Origin: an uncultured Clostridium sp.
GTDB lineage: Bacteria; Bacillota_I; Bacilli_A; RF39; UBA660
Assembly (NCBI GenBank): GCA_902493795.1
Contig: CABUQZ010000007.1
Coordinates: forward strand, 1 to 64,000
DNA length: 64,000 nt
Direction: 5' to 3'
Below are positions 53,353 to 60,887 of this stretch, piece by piece (within the stretch, counting starts at the first letter, position 1; each line of letters opens with the position of its first letter). Made by a program: the position numbers and the translations under genes. Under the pieces are notes generated by a model. That model ran no database searches. It was not told the origin of the DNA and saw only the letters and a program-made list of their open reading frames with translations.

Positions 53353-53361
53353 TGGTATAAT
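53353..53361 (+). promoter_or_regulatory. Extended -10 promoter of recG
   Basis: TGG-TATAAT (TGn motif plus -10 at 53356-53361) with only a weak TTTAAA -35. Confidence 0.6.
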
Positions 53362-53386
53362 ACACTGCAGAAAGTGAGTGATGTCG

Positions 53387-55384
53387 ATGGATAAATTATC
53401 TAAAGTAAAAGGGGTAGGGCCAAAGACGGAATTACTTCTTAATAAGCTAGATATTTATAATATCGATGATTTAGTTACTCATTATCCTTTTAGATATGAT
53501 GTTCTAAGAAGAACAGATTTAAAAAGCATAACTAGCCCTGATCAAAAAATAGTAGTAGATGGAAAAGTAGAAAGTATTCCTCTAGTTATAAGATTTAGAG
53601 GTGGTACTAATAAATTAAACTTTAGGTTAAGTACATCATCAGGTATGGTAGGAGTATCTATATTTGGAAGAGCCTTTTTAAAGCAAAATTTACCAATTGG
53701 AGAAAAAATAATAGTAATAGGAAAATATGATTCCTCTAAAAATATAATAACAGCATCTGATATAAAGTTTGGTGTCTTAACAAATCAAGATAAGATTGAA
53801 TCTGTCTATCACTCAACTAGTGGCCTAACTCAAAAAAGCTTAACAACGATAATTAATAATGCCTTAATGACTTATGGAAACGTAATAAATGATAGCATTC
53901 CTAAATACTTATTAGATAAATATAACTTTTTAAACAAAAAGACAGCTTTAAATATTGTACATAATCCACCAAATTATGAGAAACTTAAAGAAGCAAGTCT
54001 TAGATTAAAATATGAAGAATTATTTGAATTTATGTTTAAAATAAACTATTTAAGAGAAACTAATAAGAAAGACAATGCTGGTATTGAAAGAAGAACAGAT
54101 AAAGATATAAATGATTTTATAAAAAATTTACCATTTGATTTAACAAATGACCAAAAAAATGCTCTAGATGAAATTATAAAAGATTTATCAAGTAACCAAA
54201 GAATGAATAGATTATTACAAGGAGACGTTGGAAGTGGTAAGACAATAGTAGCTATACTTGCAATGTATTATAACTATCTTTGTGGATATCAAAGTGCCTT
54301 GATGGCTCCTACAGAAATACTTGCTGTACAACATTACAATAATATTAAAGAGTTATTTAAAGACACAGGAATAGTAGTAGAACTTCTAACAGGAGCAATC
54401 TCTAAAAAAGATAAACAACCAATATATGAAGATTTAAAAAATGGAAGTATTAATATAATTATAGGTACTCATGCTCTAATACAGGAAGAAGTAGAATATA
54501 AAAATCTAGGTTTAGTAGTAACTGATGAGCAACATAGATTTGGAGTTAATCAACGATTAAATTTAAAAAATAAAGGAACAAAGCCAGATGTCCTTTATAT
54601 GAGTGCAACTCCAATACCTAGAACATATGCATTAACAATATATGGAGATATGGATGTTTCAATTATTAAGGAAATGCCAAAAGGAAGAATTCCTGTAGAA
54701 ACAAAAGTATTTAATAATAAAGAAACTAAAGAAGTATATCATTTGATGGAAGAAGAGTTAAAAAACAATCATCAAATATATGTTATTGCGCCATTAATAG
54801 AAGAAAATGAAGAACTTGATCTAACTAATGTTTATACTTTAAGAGATAAAATGAACTTAATATTTGGAAACAAATACAAGATAGATATAGTTCATGGAAA
54901 AATGAAACCTAAAGAAAAAGATCTTATTATGGAAGAGTATAAGCAGAATGTAGTTAACATACTAATAAGTACTACTGTAATTGAAGTAGGAGTAGATGTA
55001 CCAAATGCTACTATGATTGTAATATTTGATGCCAATAGATTTGGTCTTTCTACACTACATCAGTTAAGAGGAAGAGTAGGAAGAAGTTCTATAAAATCTA
55101 AATGTTTATTAATAAGTGATAAAGAAGATGAAAAACGTTTAGAAATAATGGAAAAAGTAACAGATGGTTTTGTAATAAGTGAAGAGGATTTTAAATTGCG
55201 TGGATCTGGTGATTTGTTTGGAACAAAGCAAAGTGGTGATATGACATTTAAAATGGCTAATTTAAAAAATGATTATAAAATACTTGTTCAAGCCAAAAAT
55301 GATTCTAAAGAGTATTTAGAAAGCAAAGAATACGATAATGATGAATTAAAACTAAGACTTATTAATTCAATAGGAACAGATTAA
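53387..55384 (+). CDS. recG: ATP-dependent DNA helicase RecG
   Basis: 665 residues. Wedge/OB domain with KVKGVGPKTELLLNKL, then SF2 motifs: LQGDVGSGKT (I), APTEILAVQH (Ia), DEQHRFG (II), MSATPIPRT (III), STTVIEVGVDVPNA (V) and HQLRGRVGR (VI). The C-terminal LRGSGDLFGTKQSG is a RecG hallmark. Reverses stalled forks and processes branched DNA. Start at the ATG 53387 behind GAGTGAT; the GTG/ATG at 53378/53381 lie within that site. Confidence 0.96.
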   Translation: MDKLSKVKGVGPKTELLLNKLDIYNIDDLVTHYPFRYDVLRRTDLKSITSPDQKIVVDGKVESIPLVIRFRGGTNKLNFRLSTSSGMVGVSIFGRAFLKQNLPIGEKIIVIGKYDSSKNIITASDIKFGVLTNQDKIESVYHSTSGLTQKSLTTIINNALMTYGNVINDSIPKYLLDKYNFLNKKTALNIVHNPPNYEKLKEASLRLKYEELFEFMFKINYLRETNKKDNAGIERRTDKDINDFIKNLPFDLTNDQKNALDEIIKDLSSNQRMNRLLQGDVGSGKTIVAILAMYYNYLCGYQSALMAPTEILAVQHYNNIKELFKDTGIVVELLTGAISKKDKQPIYEDLKNGSINIIIGTHALIQEEVEYKNLGLVVTDEQHRFGVNQRLNLKNKGTKPDVLYMSATPIPRTYALTIYGDMDVSIIKEMPKGRIPVETKVFNNKETKEVYHLMEEELKNNHQIYVIAPLIEENEELDLTNVYTLRDKMNLIFGNKYKIDIVHGKMKPKEKDLIMEEYKQNVVNILISTTVIEVGVDVPNATMIVIFDANRFGLSTLHQLRGRVGRSSIKSKCLLISDKEDEKRLEIMEKVTDGFVISEEDFKLRGSGDLFGTKQSGDMTFKMANLKNDYKILVQAKNDSKEYLESKEYDNDELKLRLINSIGTD

Positions 55385-55386
55385 AA

Positions 55387-55416
55387 AAAGAACTAGTTAT
55401 TTAGTTCTATTTTTTT
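55387..55416 (+). terminator. Bidirectional terminator between recG and the converging gene
   Basis: AGAACTA / TAGTTCT stem with T run on the plus strand and A-rich (T on minus) upstream flank; includes the minus gene's stop codon. Confidence 0.8.
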
Positions 55417-56207
55417 AATGTAAACGTTTTAAATATTTTAAAATATTCACTATTATCATCAGGACCTTCAATACCAATGTAATGAGTATTGCCATCTTCT
55501 GCTTCAAAGCACCAAACATATAGCCATATTTTATCTTTCTCATAATATCCTGATACTTGATATGCATTATAATTTGATATTTGAATTCTTGCTCCTTGAA
55601 GATCTTTTACTCCTTCTTTACTTAGCTGCGCTGCAACTGCTTTAGCGTAAGTTTCAGCACCTACCTCACTAGTTGCCATAGCATCTAGAGTAATAATATA
55701 TTTAGCATCTTCACTAGAATATTGCAATCCACGAACAGCATTAACATCTTGAAATTTAACCCATTCTTCAGGTATTTCAACATAACCTAAAGTGTTGTTT
55801 CCAACCGTTTTAGTTGTTTTTTCTTCAACAGGTGGATTTTCTTTAACGTCATTATTATCTTTTCCATCACTATCGCTTGTATTAATAATAATTATAGTAA
55901 CAATAATTACTATAACAAATACAATAAAAGCAGCAATACCAATTAAAGCAGTTTTGCTAAGGTTAAATGGCGTCTTTTTCTTTTTATTGTTGTTTTGATA
56001 ATTATATCCATAATTTTGATTATACTGTGGATATTGATTATTATAGTATCCATTTTGGTTATAATACTGACCATTTTGATTGTAGTATTGGCCATTATTG
56101 TAGTATTGTCCGTTGTAATAACCATTTTGGTTGCTATACTGTCCATTATAGTATTGACCGTTTTGATAAGGATAATTATTTTGATTATTCTTGTTACGTC
56201 TTCCCAC
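55407..56207 (-). CDS. Membrane protein with Asn/Gln/Tyr-rich prion-like cytoplasmic head
   Basis: 266 residues from the GTG at 56207, 8 bases after AGGAG; GTGs at 56213 and 56216 overlap that site. Residues 1-72 are almost only Asn, Gln, Tyr, Gly and Pro in imperfect NGQYY/QNGYY repeats. A membrane helix follows (about 84-107), an acidic linker, then a 140-residue exported domain (about 125-266) with GYVEIPEEWVKF and HYIGIEGPDDNSEYF, resembling small PsbP/DcrB-type folds. Cell-surface location is supported; role unknown. It converges on recG. Confidence 0.68.
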   Translation of the reverse strand: MGRRNKNNQNNYPYQNGQYYNGQYSNQNGYYNGQYYNNGQYYNQNGQYYNQNGYYNNQYPQYNQNYGYNYQNNNKKKKTPFNLSKTALIGIAAFIVFVIVIIVTIIIINTSDSDGKDNNDVKENPPVEEKTTKTVGNNTLGYVEIPEEWVKFQDVNAVRGLQYSSEDAKYIITLDAMATSEVGAETYAKAVAAQLSKEGVKDLQGARIQISNYNAYQVSGYYEKDKIWLYVWCFEAEDGNTHYIGIEGPDDNSEYFKIFKTFTLKK

Positions 56208-56289
56208 ACACACCACTCCTATATTAAAAATATTACCACAATTATTAATAAGTTTCCATAAATATATAAAAAATATTTAAATATTTTAC

Positions 56290-56312
56290 AAAGAAAAAAG
56301 AGCAGAGCTCTT
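56290..56312 (-). terminator. Terminator of the coat gene pair
   Basis: Minus strand AAGAGC / GCTCTT with a 3-base loop followed by TTTTCTTT. Confidence 0.75.
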
Positions 56313-56556
56313 ATTTATTCTTAACTTTATTAAAAATTTGTTTAACTTGAGAAGCTTTTACATTGCTTACTTCATACCAACCATGCATAGTCATAGTATC
56401 ATAAGTATCAGCCTGATGAGTTAAAGTGTTAGATAATCCAGCATTTAAAAGTTCTCTAACATCTTGATTTGAACTTTCTAAAGTTCCATGAACATATACT
56501 TCTACAGTACTTTTTAGAATTAGTAAATAGTTATCCATTAATTGTTGATCATTCAT
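56311..56556 (-). CDS. CotF-like spore coat protein
   Basis: 81 residues from the ATG at 56556 (GGAGG 9 bases ahead; the ATG at 56562 is too close). MDNYLLILKSTVEVYVHGTLE, ESSNQDVRELLN and the HQADTYDTMTMHGWYEVSNV ending match the spore coat protein F family, in which helix pairs end in a GWY segment. Coat F proteins are made in the mother cell and assembled on the SpoIVA platform. It overlaps its upstream partner by 8 bases. Confidence 0.8.
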   Translation of the reverse strand: MNDQQLMDNYLLILKSTVEVYVHGTLESSNQDVRELLNAGLSNTLTHQADTYDTMTMHGWYEVSNVKASQVKQIFNKVKNK

Positions 56557-56740
56557 TTGCATAGTCCTCCAATAAATTAATAAGCTCTACTTTGAAAGCA
56601 ATATGTTCATTAAGTTCTTCTTTCATAAATTCTTTTAATTCTTCATCTTGTAAATTATTTATTGTATCAGTTACTATTGCAATAATATTAGTTTCATGCC
56701 CAACGGCATCTTCTACATATAACAATTCTTTTTGTGTCAT
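56549..56740 (-). CDS. Small coat-associated protein, partner of the CotF-like gene
   Basis: 63 residues from the ATG at 56740 with AGGAGG ahead; the longer reading would add a non-homologous lead. It is an all-helix protein (MTQKELLYVEDAVGHE, ELKEFMKEELNEH) similar in pattern to the N-terminal half of CotF-type proteins, so the two genes may be halves of one coat module. Overlaps the CotF-like gene by 8 bases, indicating translational coupling. Confidence comes mainly from the pairing. Confidence 0.65.
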   Translation of the reverse strand: MTQKELLYVEDAVGHETNIIAIVTDTINNLQDEELKEFMKEELNEHIAFKVELINLLEDYANE

Positions 56741-56789
56741 ATTTTCCTCCTCACAAGTATTATTTACAAGAAAAAAATTTTTAAACATA

Positions 56790-56815
56790 AAAAAAGAAAT
56801 ATTTTAAATATTTCT
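56790..56815 (-). terminator. Terminator of the HExxH-protein gene
   Basis: Minus strand AGAAATATTT / AAATATTTCT stem followed by seven T. It overlaps the stop codon. Confidence 0.8.
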
Positions 56816-57476
56816 AATTGTTATAGTATTTTTTAACATCCTCATATATTCTTTCGATTTCATTAGTTGCATATCCAAATTCTTCTAACAATCCTAAAAG
56901 ATAATCTTCATTGTAATGCTTTACAATGTAGTTGACATACAAAAGCCATCCATCAAAACAGTTAGATCCGTATAAAATATCTTCTAATGAATAGTCAAAT
57001 TTAAGGGTAGAAATATCTTTCTGTTCACTATAATATTGGGCAATACCTTCAAGAATACATTTACAAGGTATTGGAAATTCCCTCAAATAACAATATTCAA
57101 AAGTTACAAAATGAATATATTCATGAAATAATGCTTTCAAATAATATGACATTACATTTAAAGAATCTTGTAATATATTTTTATGAGTTGTATTTTTGTA
57201 ATCACGAAGAGATAAATAATAAATATTTCCTTTATATGAAGTAGTTCCAACATTCCATTCTGGAATAGGGGAATCATTATTTCTTATCTTTTGTAATGTT
57301 TCGTCATATTCTTTTTTTGTAGGGATGATAAAGATATTTGCCTTTTTTTGAGGAACAAATCCAAATAATTTAAATATTGTTTTAGCATTATTATTAAGAT
57401 AGTTTTCAATAGATTTTACAAGTTCGAAGTCAGCTTCATCATATGAATAAATAGCGTAATTACCAATTAATTGCAT
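56814..57476 (-). CDS. Gluzincin-type zinc metallopeptidase-like protein
   Basis: 220 residues, no signal peptide. The zinc motif is ALFHEYIHFVTFEY (HExxH) and the third ligand is the Glu of ILEGIAQYYS about 25 residues on, the MA-clan arrangement. The rest fits cytosolic peptidase_MA-like proteins. GGAGG precedes the ATG. It stands upstream of the coat gene pair on the same strand but is separated by a terminator. Substrate unknown. Confidence 0.72.
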   Translation of the reverse strand: MQLIGNYAIYSYDEADFELVKSIENYLNNNAKTIFKLFGFVPQKKANIFIIPTKKEYDETLQKIRNNDSPIPEWNVGTTSYKGNIYYLSLRDYKNTTHKNILQDSLNVMSYYLKALFHEYIHFVTFEYCYLREFPIPCKCILEGIAQYYSEQKDISTLKFDYSLEDILYGSNCFDGWLLYVNYIVKHYNEDYLLGLLEEFGYATNEIERIYEDVKKYYNN

Positions 57477-57564
57477 ATTAAACCTCCGTTATTATATAAA
57501 GATTATATCATTATTAATAAAAAAATACTATTTAAATTATTGATAAACTTTTTGTTTAAATCAA

Positions 57565-57593
57565 TTGACATTTAGTTAATTCCATATTATGAT
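57565..57593 (+). promoter_or_regulatory. Consensus SigA promoter of small RNA
   Basis: TTGACA (57565-57570), 17-base spacer, TATGAT (57588-57593). Confidence 0.8.
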
Positions 57594-57598
57594 TAATG

Positions 57599-57703
57599 TG
57601 CATGATGATAAAACATTATGCGTTTCACTCTTACGGACTTAATGTGAGAGTGTATTCAACCAAAACCCCCTGAGCCGGTCCTTAATTGGGCCGGTATTTT
57701 TTT
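57599..57703 (+). ncRNA. Candidate small RNA, about 105 nt
   Basis: Three predicted hairpins: GCATGATG / CATTATGC (one G-U, 6-base loop), CACTCTTAC / GTGAGAGTG (9 bp, 9-base loop) and the terminator CCGGTCC / GGGCCGG with seven T. Between the last two lies the unpaired CAACCAAAACCCCCUGAG. No ORF of note. C-rich loops of this kind let Gram-positive small RNAs bind Shine-Dalgarno sequences. It abuts the prophage and may hold its attachment site. Not recognised as tmRNA, SRP or 6S RNA. Confidence 0.72.
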
Positions 57704-57751
57704 GCCCCAATTTATAAGGGTTTGTAGGGGATAGAATCCGTGATTTTTATT

Positions 57752-57773
57752 TTAGGTACGATTTAGGTACGAA
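57752..57773 (+). repeat. Tandem 11-bp repeat near the prophage end
   Basis: TTTAGGTACGA occurs twice back to back. Such repeats near an attachment core are typical integrase arm-type sites; this role is inferred. Confidence 0.45.
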
Positions 57774-57853
57774 TTTTCAATGTTTTTAAAGTCAAAACAA
57801 GGGTACTTTAATAAAAAATAGTATAATTATGATATAATTGTTGTGGTGATATA

Positions 57854-58630
57854 ATGCAAACTGAAAGAACTAAGGTTGATTGGTGCTTTAATAAAAAAGC
57901 TAAAGAGGTTGGATATTGGTATTATGTTAATGATTTGGTAACAAATATTTCTAAAAATGGAAACATTTATTCTTGCGATATAGATAAATATAATACTAGG
58001 GTTGAATTTTCCACTAACAGAAAAGAAGAAATTGATGACTTAGAGTGTAATTGTTCATTTTATGAAAATGAAGATAATTTTTGCCCACATGTTTATGCTT
58101 TAGTTTGCTATGCTTTTAAAGTACTTAAAAAATCAAGTGGATATAGTGTTAAATTATTAGAAAAGTATAAAAATATAAATATAAATAAAATCAAAAAAGA
58201 ATTTGATAATGGCAATATTGATTTAATGGATTTAGATATTTTAGGGTATAAATATGAAAGTTTGTTTCCTGATAGAAATAATGAACCGTTATTTGATAGA
58301 TTGGATGAATATATAGAGAGTATGCCAATGGAAGTGCTAGAAAAAGCTAAAAATCAAACTATTTTAGAAGGTGAAGATACAAGCATTTTAGACAAAGCTA
58401 TTAAAAATAAATTAGCGCAGCAAAAAAAATTAGAAGAACAAGAAAGACTAGAAAGAAAAAGAATGAGAAGAGCTATCTTTGCGGGATTTATAGATGGATT
58501 ATTTAATAGTAGTAAAGGTAGTAAACAAGAACAAATAAATATATATGAAAAAGATTATGAACCATATCAATTTGAAGAAGAAGAATTAGAAGAAGATGAT
58601 TATTATTATGAAGATGATAATGAAAAATAA
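57854..58630 (+). CDS. SWIM zinc-finger protein, prophage accessory gene
   Basis: 258 residues. A SWIM motif C65-x-C67-x9-C77-x-H79 (DLECNCS...FCPHVYAL) follows an N-terminal beta region; SWIM fingers bind DNA or protein. Residues 105-205 are helical, 190-215 Arg/Lys-rich (LERKRMRRAIF), and the last 35 are nearly all Glu, Asp and Tyr. GGTGAT precedes the ATG; TATAAT at 57833-57838. It lies between the left end and the integrase, where lysogenic-conversion genes usually sit. No function known. Confidence 0.7.
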   Translation: MQTERTKVDWCFNKKAKEVGYWYYVNDLVTNISKNGNIYSCDIDKYNTRVEFSTNRKEEIDDLECNCSFYENEDNFCPHVYALVCYAFKVLKKSSGYSVKLLEKYKNININKIKKEFDNGNIDLMDLDILGYKYESLFPDRNNEPLFDRLDEYIESMPMEVLEKAKNQTILEGEDTSILDKAIKNKLAQQKKLEEQERLERKRMRRAIFAGFIDGLFNSSKGSKQEQINIYEKDYEPYQFEEEELEEDDYYYEDDNEK

Positions 58631-58684
58631 AATATGGTATAATTTTATTTTTTGTAGCATTATATAAAGAAATAAGGTGATTGT

Positions 58685-59626
58685 TTGAAGTCAAGTTGTA
58701 GATCATTAAAATTATCTATAGTATTAGGGGTATTTTTTATAATATCAACAATTATATTATCTATATTAAGTTTAAAATGTAGTAATGAAGTAATAGATAT
58801 TATATTAAATATTTCAATTGGGTTACTTGGAAGTACAATGGTGGCTTTATTGTTAAATATACCTGCGTATGATGTTTCAAAAAGGCAACTTTTAGAAAGA
58901 TTTTGGCACGAGAGTAGAAGGTTGATTTCAAGATTCAGCAAGATTGATTATTTATTTAATGAATATAATGAAGAAAATATAGTTAAATATATTAATGCAT
59001 TAAATAATAAAAAATGGACTGAGGTCTATAATCAATTAACCCCTGAAAATAAAATTGATTGTAAAGAAAAACAATACAAAAAACTTTTGGTAGATGAATA
59101 TATTTTAAATAATCCAGATTTAGAAAGTAAAATTTCAAAATCAGGATTAAAAACATTTGCTAATGAACAAGTGGATAAATATATAGAAAAATTCAGAAAA
59201 AAGGCTGAAATAGTCTTTAAACAATATATTAATTTAGCTAAAGAAAGCACAAAAGAAATGAATTTTATGTTGGGTGATATGCAATTTCTTTCTGGAAATA
59301 AACCTTATGAAAAAATTCATAAAAAAATGTATCAACCATTATTCGATATGCTTGATAAAATAAAAGAACAAAGTTATCATTTTAATTTATATTTAGAGGG
59401 TCATGGAAATGAAGCTGTATGTATAGAAAAAATTTTTGAATTACAAAAGCAATTGTTTAAATTAAAAATAGAAGAAAATGAAACTGTAAAAAATTATACT
59501 GTAATGGGAACTTTTAATGATAATATGTTGATAAATTTAGAAGAATTTAGAGCTGATATGTATAATATAGAACCTGAAAAACAAAATATACATCCTATAT
59601 TATTTAAAAGTCATAAAAAAAGATAA
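58685..59626 (+). CDS. Two-helix membrane protein, prophage accessory gene
   Basis: 313 residues from a TTG at 58685, 3 bases after GGTGAT. Two adjacent membrane helices (about 9-31 and 37-58) put both ends in the cytoplasm, then about 250 residues of charged, mostly helical sequence (FWHESRRLISRFSKID, EKIHKKMYQPLF). No enzyme motif seen. Position, membrane hairpin plus helical cytoplasmic body, and a partner gene upstream suggest superinfection exclusion or another phage-defence role, as inference only. Its stop abuts that of the converging integrase gene. Confidence 0.68.
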   Translation: MKSSCRSLKLSIVLGVFFIISTIILSILSLKCSNEVIDIILNISIGLLGSTMVALLLNIPAYDVSKRQLLERFWHESRRLISRFSKIDYLFNEYNEENIVKYINALNNKKWTEVYNQLTPENKIDCKEKQYKKLLVDEYILNNPDLESKISKSGLKTFANEQVDKYIEKFRKKAEIVFKQYINLAKESTKEMNFMLGDMQFLSGNKPYEKIHKKMYQPLFDMLDKIKEQSYHFNLYLEGHGNEAVCIEKIFELQKQLFKLKIEENETVKNYTVMGTFNDNMLINLEEFRADMYNIEPEKQNIHPILFKSHKKR

Positions 59627-60730
59627 CTATTCCAAGTTATCTATAATACTCACAACATTATCGAGGGCAGTACTGAACATATGAGAATATGTATTTAGTG
59701 TTTCCTCGATTTTTGTATGTCCTAAAAATTTGGCAACTAATGTAACATTAGCTCCATTGTTAATTAATAATGAAGCACATGAATGTCTAAAGTCATGTAA
59801 TCTTATTGATTTCAATCCAGCTTTGTTTGCTATCAAAGTTCTTCTATCATATATAGTGGTATCACTAATAGGTCTTGCGTCAGATACAACAAAGAAATCA
59901 TCGTTAAAGTTACAATATTCCTTTTTAGACTGCTCGTAGAGCATTTTAAGGTCGTTTAGAAGGACTTTTGTGATAGGAACAATGCGATAACTATCTTTTG
60001 TCTTTGTATCCGAAAATTCGAACTTCGTGCGGTTATTTAACTGGGTAATTTGTTTGTTAACAGATAATACCTTTTTATCAAAATAAATATCTTTCCAAGT
60101 TAAACCTTTTAATTCACCTTTACGTAGTCCACAATAATAAAATATTTCAAATACACATTTCCATCTAAGATCATCTTCACAAGAAATAAACTTCTTAAAC
60201 TCTTCGTAGTTATAGTAAGACATTTCTTTTCTTCTTTCGTTAGGATCTTGGAACTTTGTCATTTTATTATAAAAATTGTTAAAATTAAATCCATGCCATT
60301 TAACTCCAAAGTTAAGAATAGATCTAAGAAATTTATAAATATCATTTTTATATCGTAAAGATAAACCAGCTTTATTTATGTCTCTTTTCCATTGCTCAAA
60401 TTGCATAATGTTAAAATCTTTAATTTTTACGGGAAAGAAGCATTCAATATACTTTTCTTTATGATTATAACCACATAATGTAGTAGCTTTCATTATTTCA
60501 TCATTATGCATTCTAAATTCATCATATAGATCTTTAAACGTCATATTATTATCTTCAACCTTATCAGTAGAAGTAACCATAAACATTCTTTCAGCATCAA
60601 CAGCTTCTTTTTTAGTTGCAAACTTTTTTGATTTATATTGATCCGGTTTACCAAAAGAATCAGTATAATTTACTTTAAAATACCAACATCTACCATCTTT
60701 GGTAGCCTTTTTATCTTTATATATTGGCAC
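59627..60730 (-). CDS. int: Tyrosine-type phage integrase
   Basis: 367 residues. An AP2-like arm-binding domain (1-50: WYFKVNYTDSFGKPDQ), a core-binding SAM-like domain (62-165) and the catalytic domain with R203 (CGLRKGEL), H312/R315 (HDFRHS), H338 (LGHTKI) and the nucleophile Y348 (NTYSHM). All active-site residues are present. The start is a GTG at 60730 behind AAAGGA. That ribosome site lies in the loop of an 8-bp inverted repeat. Catalyses site-specific insertion and, with an excisionase, excision. Confidence 0.95.
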   Translation of the reverse strand: MPIYKDKKATKDGRCWYFKVNYTDSFGKPDQYKSKKFATKKEAVDAERMFMVTSTDKVEDNNMTFKDLYDEFRMHNDEIMKATTLCGYNHKEKYIECFFPVKIKDFNIMQFEQWKRDINKAGLSLRYKNDIYKFLRSILNFGVKWHGFNFNNFYNKMTKFQDPNERRKEMSYYNYEEFKKFISCEDDLRWKCVFEIFYYCGLRKGELKGLTWKDIYFDKKVLSVNKQITQLNNRTKFEFSDTKTKDSYRIVPITKVLLNDLKMLYEQSKKEYCNFNDDFFVVSDARPISDTTIYDRRTLIANKAGLKSIRLHDFRHSCASLLINNGANVTLVAKFLGHTKIEETLNTYSHMFSTALDNVVSIIDNLE

Positions 60731-60731
60731 A

Positions 60732-60757
60732 ATTTACACGTCCTTTCTTGTGTAAAT
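60732..60757 (-). promoter_or_regulatory. Inverted repeat flanking the integrase ribosome site
   Basis: ATTTACAC (60732-60739) and GTGTAAAT (60750-60757) flank CGTCCTTTCT, whose complement carries AAAGGA, the ribosome site of int. May be an operator or an RNA hairpin. Confidence 0.5.
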
Positions 60758-60776
60758 CCCCAATTAATGATATAAT
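60748..60776 (+). promoter_or_regulatory. Candidate promoter of an intergenic phage small RNA
   Basis: TTGTGT, 17-base spacer, TATAAT at 60771-60776, directed away from int towards the repressor gene. Confidence 0.5.
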
Positions 60777-60782
60777 TATATA

Positions 60783-60887
60783 CGAGAAATCTCCAAAATT
60801 ATATTTATTATAATTATTAAAGTTTACCAGACTTTTTAATTAGGGATTTTTCATTTTGATCACTGTTCCAGCAGTGGTCTTTTTTTA
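60783..60887 (+). ncRNA. Candidate phage antisense small RNA
   Basis: About 105 nt from the promoter above to a plus-strand terminator (GATCACTG / CAGTGGTC, six-base loop, seven T at 60858-60886). No plus-strand gene lies upstream to need that terminator. Positions 60814-60842 are complementary over 29 nt (two G-U) to the leader of the replication operon at 62008-62036. Overlaps the 3' end of the repressor gene. Confidence 0.5.
60814..60842. repeat. Left copy of a 29-bp inverted repeat
   Basis: Reverse complement of 62008-62036 apart from two transitions; 20 bp are perfect (AGTCTGGTAAACTTTAATAA on the minus strand). Confidence 0.9.

Larger units (their letters stand above)
57477..57853. other. 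377-base region: small RNA and probable prophage left junction
   Basis: Contains the minus gene's upstream region, a consensus promoter and small RNA (57565-57703), then CCCCAATTTATAAGGGTTTG and a tandem TTAGGTACGA/TTAGGTACGA (57752-57773) before the first accessory gene. No ORF. Confidence 0.6.

Noticed and set aside
55943..56261. Several overlapping ORFs in other frames at the Asn/Gln/Tyr repeats
   Set aside because: Low-complexity shadows of the prion-like head; composition is absurd for real proteins and no ribosome sites are present.
57599..57703. tmRNA, SRP RNA or 6S RNA identity for the border small RNA
   Set aside because: No tRNA-like ends or tag ORF, no SRP GGAA/GCAGCC loop, and no long central bubble.
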